Shown here: piece by piece, positions 1 through 5,267 of the stretch | Position numbering within the stretch: position 1 is the first letter of the stretch | How the letters are laid out: every line of letters begins with the position of its first letter | From: an uncultured Bacillota bacterium | GTDB taxonomy: Bacteria; Bacillota_I; Bacilli_A; Erysipelotrichales; Erysipelotrichaceae | Length of the DNA: 5,631 nt | NCBI GenBank assembly: GCA_900321955.1 | Contig: ONXX01000086.1 | Coordinates: 1-5,631, forward strand | Direction: 5' to 3' | Position numbers and translations under genes: made by a program | Notes under the pieces: generated by a model | Seen by the model: only the letters and a program-made list of their open reading frames with translations | Databases searched by the model: none | What the model was told of the DNA's origin: nothing

Positions 1-118
1 CGGGCGTCTGGCTCCCGGTTTTGATGAACAGGCAGAATTGTTAAGACAAGAGGGTGTCGTTTTAAAGGACAACGGTCATGTTGACTTGAAGAAATATCAG
101 TGGAAGGAAGGCATATGA
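1..118 (+). CDS. C-terminal tail of an unrecognised protein (5' end outside window)
   Basis: An open frame enters from the left edge (first full codon at 2) and ends at TGA 116-118, giving 38 residues that begin GRLAPGFDEQAELLRQ and end KKYQWKEGI. I do not recognise the family. The piece is charged, has no membrane segment and no visible catalytic motif, and could be the end of a soluble enzyme. Its stop codon overlaps the ATG of the next gene in an ATGA arrangement (115-118). This supports it being a real gene translationally coupled to the 2H phosphoesterase-like gene and part of the same operon. The frame itself is well supported; its function is unknown. Confidence 0.6.
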   Translation, partial: GRLAPGFDEQAELLRQEGVVLKDNGHVDLKKYQWKEGI

Positions 119-654
119 AAAAACTGATGTGGACGGCAGGTCTGCTGGATGAAAAGACAAGAGGCAGGATGAAGGATCTGTGTGAGAAACACAATGCAGA
201 TCTTTTATTGTCGGACCGCTTTCTGGTTTTCCCGTTGCATGTATCGTTCAAACGAAGTTTCTATACTGATGATTTCACAAAGGTGAAAGATGATCTGAGA
301 GTTCTGTTGCAAAATCAGAAGAGAATTGCTTTGGGAAAGAGTCACCTGGAAAGAGTTTCCGATATGATCTGGCTGTGTTTTGAAGACATCGATGCGATCA
401 AAGCTCTGCATGAAAGGATCGATCGGTTTCTGAAAGAACGGTACGATATTGCGATCGATACCTTTGATCGAAACTATCGTCCCCATGCCAGCATCTTTCG
501 GGATAAGGATGAGAAGAAACTGGATCGGATGTACGAAAGACTGCTGAGAGAATGGAAGGAAGAAGAAACCTTCATCGATGCGTTTTTCATTGGTTCAAAA
601 GTCGACGCCAACGAGTATTTTGTACTGGGTACAGATGATAGAATAGTTGTGTAA
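115..654 (+). CDS. 2H phosphoesterase-superfamily protein (LigT/YjcG-like)
   Basis: The protein has 179 residues and is soluble, without signal peptide. It carries the two H-x-[T/S]-x motifs that define the 2H phosphoesterase superfamily: LHVSF with H42 and S44, and PHASI with H124 and S126. Their spacing of about 80 residues and the total length fit a two-lobed 2H fold. Known members open 2',3'-cyclic phosphates, ADP-ribose cyclic phosphate or 2'-5' linkages, or ligate RNA ends; which applies here cannot be read from the sequence. ATG 115 is preferred over an in-frame GTG at 100 because it overlaps the upstream TGA and has AAGGAAGG just upstream. The next gene starts 16 nt after the stop, so this belongs to the sugar operon. 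A 2H enzyme is an unusual member of a PTS/phospho-glycosidase operon. Family assignment rests on the paired motifs and overall shape; overall sequence similarity to well-known members is low by eye. Confidence 0.72.
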   Translation: MKKLMWTAGLLDEKTRGRMKDLCEKHNADLLLSDRFLVFPLHVSFKRSFYTDDFTKVKDDLRVLLQNQKRIALGKSHLERVSDMIWLCFEDIDAIKALHERIDRFLKERYDIAIDTFDRNYRPHASIFRDKDEKKLDRMYERLLREWKEEETFIDAFFIGSKVDANEYFVLGTDDRIVV

Positions 655-656
655 AC

Positions 657-662
657 AGGAGG
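657..662 (+). promoter_or_regulatory. Ribosome binding site fixing the GH1 start
   Basis: AGGAGG lies 8 nt before ATG 671. This decides for ATG 671 over an in-frame TTG at 647, which would overlap the preceding gene and put the Shine-Dalgarno sequence inside the reading frame. From 671 the protein begins MDQNFLWGSATASYQ, the usual start of GH1 enzymes. Confidence 0.85.
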
Positions 663-670
663 ACATCACC

Positions 671-2059
671 ATGGATCAAAACTTTCTCTGGGGTTCGGCA
701 ACCGCTTCTTATCAGTGTGAGGGAGGCTATCAGGAAGATGATAAGGCTTTGTCCATCTGGGATGTCTATCTTCATGAACGCAATCTGGAAAACGGCGATG
801 TGGCATCCGACCACTATCATAAATATAAGGAAGACATCATACAGTTAGCCAAAGGCGGGCAGAATGCCTATCGTTTTTCTTTGTCCTGGCCGCGTATCAT
901 CAAGGACAGAAACGGAACGATCAACGAGAAAGGCATCGCCTTTTACCGCGATCTGATCAAGACCTGTCTGGAAAATCATGTGACGCCTTTTGTGACGATC
1001 TACCATTGGGATCTGCCGCAGTACTGGGAAGAAGTCGGCGGCTGGCTGAATGAAGAGACCTGTTACGGTTTTGAACAGTATGCCAAGGTCTGCTATGAGG
1101 CCTTCGGCGATCTGGTGAAAGACTGGGTCACGTTCAATGAACCCAAGTATTTTATCGCTTCCGGTTATCTGATCGGCAATTATCCGCCCGGTCATCAGAA
1201 TGCCCAGGAATTCATCAAGGCAGCCTACCACGTCATGTATGCCTCGGCACTGGGCGTAAGGGCGTTCAGGCAAGGCGGCTATAAGGGACAGATCGGCATC
1301 GTTCATTCCTTTGGGCCGGTGAATGGCGTCGATGATTCGTTCCGGACAAAGATCGCCATGCGTTATGCCGATAACTATGCCAACAACTGGATCCTGGATA
1401 CGGCAGCCAAGGGGGAGATCCCTTTTGATCTGCTTTGCGTTTTGTCCAAGGATTTTGATATTTCTTTTATCAGAGATGAACAGTTAAAAATCATTAAAGA
1501 AAATACCGTTGATTTTTTAGGCCTCAATTATTATTCCCACATTCTGGTCAAGCCATATACGGAAGGCGAGACTTCTTTAGTAGTCAACAATTCCGGCAAA
1601 GGCGGCAAGAATACCGTAGTCATCAAGGGCTGGTTTGAGCAGATCTTTGACATGCCCGGTGCCGTCTATAACGAGTGGGGCACCCAGATCTATCCCCAGG
1701 GTCTGCAGAAGGGTCTGAAGGAAGTCTATGAACGCTATCACTTGCCGATCTACATCACGGAAAACGGCATCGGCGTCAGAGAGGATGTTTCCGTTTCCAG
1801 GGTGGAAGATGATTACCGTATCTCTTTCATGAACGATCACATCGCTGCCATGATGAATGCCATGGATGAAGGTGTTGATGTAAGAGGCTATTTTGCCTGG
1901 TCGACCTTTGACCTGTATTCCTGGAAAAACGGCATGGCCAAGCGCTATGGCCTGGTGGCAGTCGATGAAGACCTTTCCAGAAAACCGAAGAAGTCGTATG
2001 ACTGGTATAAGCAGATCATTGAAAGTAACGGCGAAGAGATCATCAGAAAGAAGTGGTAG
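671..2059 (+). CDS. GH1 6-phospho-beta-glycosidase
   Basis: This 462-residue cytoplasmic glycoside hydrolase family 1 enzyme splits 6-phospho-beta-glycosides delivered by a PTS into a free sugar and a sugar 6-phosphate. The whole (beta/alpha)8 barrel is present: the N-terminal FLWGSATASYQ, the HWD motif at H112, the acid/base Glu157 in TFNEP, and the nucleophile Glu364 in ITENG. The phosphate pocket is distinctive: Ser417, Lys424 and Tyr426 in SWKNGMAKRYG have the same relative spacing as Ser428, Lys435 and Tyr437 of Lactococcus lactis LacG, and replace the Glu-Trp of non-phosphorylated GH1 substrates. Trp418 follows the serine as in LacG, whereas many 6-phospho-beta-glucosidases have Ala there. 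This hints at tolerance for galacto-configured substrates, but overall similarity does not let me choose lacG or bglA. Length is normal for the family. The stop abuts the ATG of the EIIC gene, so permease and hydrolase are made together. Confidence 0.93.
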   Translation: MDQNFLWGSATASYQCEGGYQEDDKALSIWDVYLHERNLENGDVASDHYHKYKEDIIQLAKGGQNAYRFSLSWPRIIKDRNGTINEKGIAFYRDLIKTCLENHVTPFVTIYHWDLPQYWEEVGGWLNEETCYGFEQYAKVCYEAFGDLVKDWVTFNEPKYFIASGYLIGNYPPGHQNAQEFIKAAYHVMYASALGVRAFRQGGYKGQIGIVHSFGPVNGVDDSFRTKIAMRYADNYANNWILDTAAKGEIPFDLLCVLSKDFDISFIRDEQLKIIKENTVDFLGLNYYSHILVKPYTEGETSLVVNNSGKGGKNTVVIKGWFEQIFDMPGAVYNEWGTQIYPQGLQKGLKEVYERYHLPIYITENGIGVREDVSVSRVEDDYRISFMNDHIAAMMNAMDEGVDVRGYFAWSTFDLYSWKNGMAKRYGLVAVDEDLSRKPKKSYDWYKQIIESNGEEIIRKKW

Positions 2060-3259
2060 ATGGAGAAGCTGATCGCCTTATTGCAGAATAAACTGGAACC
2101 CCTGTGTCAGAAATTGCAGACACAGGTCTTTTTGCGGGCGATCCATGATTCTTTTTTAGGTATGGCACCGATCTCCTTTGTTTCGGCAATTGCTTTGATC
2201 ATAAAACAATTCGTTGAATTGTTTGGGATTACAAATGAAGCTCTTTCAGATTTATGCGGACTGATCTACCGGCTGGGCTTAGGCGCAGTATCGCTTTATC
2301 TGGTTTTATTCATGGCTTATCATCTCTGCCACTACAAGAAAAAGGATCCGCTGATGACCATGGCCTTGTCTGTGCTGGGCTTTGTCTTGGTCTGCATCGT
2401 CCCTTATGGCGATCTTCATCTGATCGATGGAAGAGGGATCCTGTGGGCGATCCTCATCCCGATCTTTGTGAGCCGTCTCTATCCTTATTATAATAAGAAG
2501 TTTTCCGATCTTTCATTTCTGCCGTTTTTGGCAGAAACTATGATCGTTGTCATTTTCTGTCTTCTCTACCTTCTGATCAAAACGTATGGGACGACACTGG
2601 AAGGTTATCTTGCCTATGTAATAAAACCGCTGGATAGTTTTTCCGATTCTTTTGTCTTTGTCTTGTTTATTACGGTATTGCTGCATGTCACCTGGTTTCT
2701 GGGCATGCACGACAGTGCCTATGCGGGTATCCTGGCACCGATCAGAGAGGGGCATCTTTCGATCAACGGCACGGCTTTTTTACAGGGGACAGCCCTTCCG
2801 TATATTTTTACGACACCCTTCTGGGTCTACTTTGTCATACTGGGCGGCTGCGGCAGTCTGTTTCCCTTGGTGATCCTGTTGAATTTCTCCAGATCGAAGA
2901 AACTCAAGGATGCAGGGAAGGTCGGCCTAATCCCTTGTCTGTTCAATATCACCGAACCGCTGATGTTTTCGGTGCCGATCGTCGCCAATATGACGCTGTT
3001 TATCCCTTTTGTTCTGGCGTCGGCTTTAAATGCAGGCGTTTCCTATCTGGCAATGGCCACCGGTCTGATCAATAAAGCCTATGCCTTGCCTTCCTGGAAC
3101 CTGCCTTCCTTTATCGGCGCCTATCTTTCGACCGGTGACCTGAAGGCGGGTCTGCTGGTACTGGGCTTGCTGGTGATGGACGGCATTATCTGGTATCCGT
3201 TTTTCAAGATCCATGAAAAAGACATATTAAAAACAGAAAACAATGAAATTGTAAACTGA
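2060..3259 (+). CDS. PTS EIIC permease, lactose/cellobiose family
   Basis: This 399-residue polytopic membrane protein is the sugar-translocating subunit of a phosphotransferase system. It has about ten hydrophobic segments, for example near residues 33-50, 72-90, 100-115, 126-140, 155-173, 197-215, 247-275 and 305-333. Two family landmarks are visible: WFLGMHD with His217, matching the substrate-binding G-[I/L]-H-G region, and NITEP with Glu299, matching the conserved N-x-x-E-P loop. Their 82-residue spacing is close to that of the corresponding residues in the B. cereus ChbC structure. At 399 residues it is somewhat shorter than the usual 430-450. EIIA and EIIB are not fused to it and not in the window, so it must borrow them or they lie elsewhere. 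The ATG follows the GH1 stop with no gap and has only a weak purine-rich site (AGAAAGAAG), suggesting translational coupling. The GH1 partner implies a beta-linked di- or oligosaccharide or aryl-glucoside substrate. Confidence 0.9.
   Translation: MEKLIALLQNKLEPLCQKLQTQVFLRAIHDSFLGMAPISFVSAIALIIKQFVELFGITNEALSDLCGLIYRLGLGAVSLYLVLFMAYHLCHYKKKDPLMTMALSVLGFVLVCIVPYGDLHLIDGRGILWAILIPIFVSRLYPYYNKKFSDLSFLPFLAETMIVVIFCLLYLLIKTYGTTLEGYLAYVIKPLDSFSDSFVFVLFITVLLHVTWFLGMHDSAYAGILAPIREGHLSINGTAFLQGTALPYIFTTPFWVYFVILGGCGSLFPLVILLNFSRSKKLKDAGKVGLIPCLFNITEPLMFSVPIVANMTLFIPFVLASALNAGVSYLAMATGLINKAYALPSWNLPSFIGAYLSTGDLKAGLLVLGLLVMDGIIWYPFFKIHEKDILKTENNEIVN
2101..2133 (+). terminator. Terminator-like hairpin inside the EIIC coding region
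   Basis: CCTGTGTC (2101-2108) and GACACAGG (2119-2126) form a perfect 8-bp stem with a 10-nt loop, directly followed by TCTTTTT (2127-2133). This has the shape of a Rho-independent terminator but sits 41-74 nt into the EIIC gene. If active it would cut transcription after the GH1 gene when EIIC is not being translated. The stem is short and 5 of 8 pairs are G-C, so it may only pause or be chance. Confidence 0.3.
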
Positions 3260-3281
3260 TAGAAGAAAGGAATAAGAGAAA

Positions 3282-4091
3282 ATGAAAAAGATCGAAACCC
3301 AGATTCTTTCCAAAAGGGGAACGCAGATTCCCGTTACTATCGTAGAAGCCGATGAGCCGAAGAAACTGCTTCTGCTTGCCCATGGCTTCAAGGCCAATCG
3401 TACAGAGGACGGCCGTTTCCTCACTGTCGCGGAAGCATTGGCCAAACACGGTGTTTCTTCCATCATGCCCGGTTTTGCCGGCTGCGATGTTTCAAAGGAA
3501 GATTTCATCAATTATTCTTTGAATAGCTGTATCGACGACATCAGCACCTGTTATGCCTATATGATGGAACATTATCCTTTGAATCCGGATTCGATCGGCA
3601 TGATCGGTTATTCGATGGGCGGCAGACTCACTTCGTTATACATTGCCGATCATCCGGAGATCTCCTGCATCGGTTTATGGGCAGCTGCTTCCTATGACGG
3701 CTTTGGCGAGGAAGATGGTTTTTTAGGCGTTTCCAAGGAAGAACTGGAAAAACAGTGCGAGGAGAAAGGCTATGTCGATTTCCACAATGGTTTCGATAAT
3801 ACCGATATCCGTTTAAGCAAGGAACTGATCGACGGCATGAAGAACTGCAAGCCTTCCAAAGGCTTAAGTGAATTTAAAGGTGCAGCTATCATCGTTCATG
3901 GCGATGAAGATGTCACGGTCCCTTACAAGACGGCAACAGATACTTACGCCATCTTAAATAAGGCAAAAGAAAGAAAGCTGTGCACGGTCAAAGGTGCAGA
4001 CCATGGCTTTGGTGCCTGGAATGAACGGCCTGATTTGTCAAAACAGCTGACTGACAATACGATCGCTTTCTTTGAGGAGAACTTCATTTGA
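3282..4091 (+). CDS. Alpha/beta-hydrolase, esterase-like (cinnamoyl/acyl esterase type)
   Basis: This is a 269-residue cytoplasmic protein without signal peptide or membrane segments. The alpha/beta-hydrolase landmarks appear in order: oxyanion-hole HGF at residues 34-36, nucleophile Ser111 in GYSMGG, likely acid Asp210 in HGDEDVTVP, and catalytic His241 in GADHGFG. A stretch of about 55 residues between the nucleophile and acid regions (roughly 135-190, charged, GF/GY rich) is probably a lid or cap. The order and size resemble small cinnamoyl/feruloyl esterases such as Lactobacillus johnsonii LJ0536, though a peptidase-like or lysophospholipase-like role cannot be excluded. Placed 22 nt after the permease, with AGAAAGGAA (3263-3271) as ribosome site, it plausibly removes acetyl or aromatic acyl groups from imported glycosides (inference). 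Its TGA overlaps the TTG start of the next gene (TTGA), coupling the two. Fold is certain; substrate is not. Confidence 0.85.
   Translation: MKKIETQILSKRGTQIPVTIVEADEPKKLLLLAHGFKANRTEDGRFLTVAEALAKHGVSSIMPGFAGCDVSKEDFINYSLNSCIDDISTCYAYMMEHYPLNPDSIGMIGYSMGGRLTSLYIADHPEISCIGLWAAASYDGFGEEDGFLGVSKEELEKQCEEKGYVDFHNGFDNTDIRLSKELIDGMKNCKPSKGLSEFKGAAIIVHGDEDVTVPYKTATDTYAILNKAKERKLCTVKGADHGFGAWNERPDLSKQLTDNTIAFFEENFI
4074..4079 (+). promoter_or_regulatory. Ribosome binding site supporting a TTG start
   Basis: GAGGAG lies 8 nt before TTG 4088, inside the last codons of the esterase gene. It supports the TTG as a genuine start, since no in-frame ATG occurs before the conserved VYAAWLGKVIGVRLGSPVE region. 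Confidence 0.75.
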
Positions 4092-5137
4092 AACTGACAC
4101 CGGAAAAGCGTGATAAAAAAAAAAAAAAGGTCTATGCCGCCTGGTTGGGCAAGGTGATCGGGGTCCGTCTGGGTTCTCCGGTGGAGAACTGGACTTCAGA
4201 TCAGATCATGGCAAAGTATCCAAAGGAAGAAGGCTATCTTGTCGATTATGACATCTATGCCTCAGACGATGACACCAACGGTCCTTTGTTCTTTGTCAGA
4301 GCCTTGCTGGATAACGAGACGATCGATGTCGAAACGATCGGCAATACCTTTTTGAATTACCTGCAGGAATACAAAGGTTTCTTCTGGTGGGGCGGGGTCG
4401 GTGTATCCACTGAACACACGGCCTATGAAAATCTTAAGAAGGGGATCAAGGCACCGCTTTCCGGTTCCAGGGAAGTCAATGGTCTGACCATGGCCGAACA
4501 GATCGGCGGTCAGATCTTTTCCGACTGCTGGGGCTATGTTGCCGGCTATGATGCCGATCGGGCAAAGAAGCTGGCGGCCATGGCATCCAGTGTGACCCAT
4601 GATGGAAACGGGATACAGGGCGGTATCTTTGTAGCGGTTGCCATTACTCTGGCAATGCAGAGAAACGATATCCACGAGGTGATCGAAGAGACCCTGACCT
4701 ATTTAAATAAGGACATGGAATACTATAAAGTCGCCAGGGATATCCTTTCCTTCTATGAAGAAAACAAAGACGATTACCGAAAGTGTCTGAAGTACATACA
4801 GACCAATTACATGCGGCCGATCAGGGTCCATGACATCGCGGAGTATGTCAACATCAACCGCGGCTATCTCTATGCGCTCTTCAAGAAGGAGATGAACATG
4901 TCCCCGCAGGAGTACCTGACAAACCTCAGGCTGACCCGGGCGGCGGAACAGCTCAACACGACCAACACACCGGTGGAGCAGATCGCCCAGGCAAACGGCT
5001 ACAACGACCCGGTGGTCTTCTCGAAAGCCTTCAAGAAAATGCACGGCATATCCCCGATCCGCTACCGGCAGGACACGGCAGACAGATCCAGAGATTCCAT
5101 GAAACTGAAAGAAAGTGGAAAAGACACATTACAATAA
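4088..5137 (+). CDS. Chimeric ORF: N-terminal half of ADP-ribosylglycohydrolase joined to AraC-type DNA-binding domain
   Basis: A single 349-codon frame contains two unrelated parts. Residues 1 to about 232 look like the N-terminal half of an ADP-ribosylglycohydrolase (DraG/ARH family): WLGKVIGVRLGSPVE, the metal-binding SDDDTN (Asp60-Asp61-Asp62-Thr63), WWGGVGVSTEHTAYENLKKG, and VTHDGNGIQGGIFVA (His171, Asp172). The third block, with its Asp-x-Asp-Thr pair completing the dinuclear metal site, is absent, so ADP-ribose hydrolysis is not expected. Residues about 233-328 are a complete AraC/XylS domain with two helix-turn-helix units (about 246-266 and 295-315) and the ending GISPIRYR; the wording GYLYALFKKEMNMSPQEYL is MsmR-like. 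The usual AraC sensor domain is missing. Third-position GC rises from about 58% to about 87% near codon 237. Start is TTG overlapping the esterase TGA. A 14-A tract encodes Lys10-Lys14. It could be a novel ARH-sensor regulator, a recombination product or an assembly chimera; I favour one of the last two. The frame is certain; its biological reality is not. Confidence 0.6.
   Translation: MKLTPEKRDKKKKKVYAAWLGKVIGVRLGSPVENWTSDQIMAKYPKEEGYLVDYDIYASDDDTNGPLFFVRALLDNETIDVETIGNTFLNYLQEYKGFFWWGGVGVSTEHTAYENLKKGIKAPLSGSREVNGLTMAEQIGGQIFSDCWGYVAGYDADRAKKLAAMASSVTHDGNGIQGGIFVAVAITLAMQRNDIHEVIEETLTYLNKDMEYYKVARDILSFYEENKDDYRKCLKYIQTNYMRPIRVHDIAEYVNINRGYLYALFKKEMNMSPQEYLTNLRLTRAAEQLNTTNTPVEQIAQANGYNDPVVFSKAFKKMHGISPIRYRQDTADRSRDSMKLKESGKDTLQ
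4115..4128 (+). repeat. Poly-A tract of 14 inside the ARH coding start
   Basis: Fourteen consecutive A bases encode most of Lys10-Lys14 of the ARH part. Only 14 (or 14 plus or minus 3) keeps the frame: 13 A gives a TGA within about 15 codons, and 15 A gives a stop about 40 codons later. Tracts this long are prone to polymerase slippage during replication or transcription, and to sequencing error. Confidence 0.9.
4781..4815 (+). other. Probable join between ARH and AraC sequences (composition breakpoint)
   Basis: Codons about 232-242 (KCLKYIQTNYM) read acceptably as either the continuation of an ARH or the first helix of an AraC domain, so the exact join cannot be placed. Before it, codons end often in A or T (tat, tta, gaa, aaa); after it nearly all end in G or C (cgg, ccg, atc, gtc, ctc). 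Total GC is 145/300 for 4501-4800 and 170/300 for 4801-5100 by hand count. Confidence 0.6.
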
Positions 5138-5155
5138 GACAAATAAATGTGACAT
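5125..5155 (+). promoter_or_regulatory. Inverted repeat across the AraC stop codon, possible operator
   Basis: CACATT (5125-5130) and AATGTG (5146-5151) are inverted copies 15 nt apart, and the second lies within a small palindrome, ATGTGACAT (5147-5155). They sit at the end of the AraC frame and the start of the AT-rich spacer before the sugar-binding lipoprotein gene, where an operator would be expected. The repeats are short and AT-rich, so chance is a real alternative. I find no convincing -35/-10 pair nearby; TAAAAT at 5187-5192 is the best -10-like element but lacks a good -35. Confidence 0.2.
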
Positions 5156-5212
5156 AAATAGCTAACGAATATCCATTCTTTTCGACTAAAATCAGCATAG
5201 TTGCACAAAACA

Positions 5213-5250
5213 CGGCGGGGCTGCCGGATGCAGCCCCGCCGAATTTTTTT
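5213..5250 (+). terminator. Strong Rho-independent terminator
   Basis: CGGCGGGGCTGC (5213-5224) pairs perfectly with GCAGCCCCGCCG (5230-5241), a 12-bp GC-rich stem with a 5-nt loop, followed by AA and seven T (5244-5250). This is a textbook intrinsic terminator on the + strand. It would end transcription coming from the AraC gene, but lies only 17 nt before the ATG of the next gene, so it is also inside that gene's probable leader unless transcription begins after it. Confidence 0.92.
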
Positions 5251-5256
5251 AAGAAT

Positions 5257-5263
5257 GGGAGGA
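5257..5263 (+). promoter_or_regulatory. Ribosome binding site of the sugar-binding lipoprotein
   Basis: GGGAGGA lies 4 nt before ATG 5268 and begins 6 nt after the terminator T-tract. Its position leaves no room for a promoter between terminator and start codon. Confidence 0.8.
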
Positions 5264-5267
5264 TGCA

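Noticed and set aside
100..117. GTG at 100 as start of the 2H gene
   Set aside because: It would overlap the upstream gene further and place the AAGGAAGG ribosome site within the coding region; ATG 115 in an ATGA overlap fits better.
845..1306. 153-codon open frame on the minus strand
   Set aside because: It lies wholly inside the GH1 gene, which has complete catalytic motifs, and shows no ribosome site or recognisable domain; other minus-strand frames in the window are similar antisense shadows.
671..2059. Naming the GH1 gene lacG
   Set aside because: Phosphate-pocket residues match LacG, but overall similarity by eye is moderate and substrate cannot be settled without phylogeny.
2516..2537. 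Perfect hairpin TTTCTGCC / GGCAGAAA with 6-nt loop in EIIC
   Set aside because: No T-tract follows on either strand and it lies in coding sequence for a hydrophobic segment; likely chance.
3849..3865. AAGCCTT / AAGGCTT hairpin inside the esterase gene
   Set aside because: A 3-nt loop, short stem and no T-tract; no reason to think it acts as a terminator or operator.
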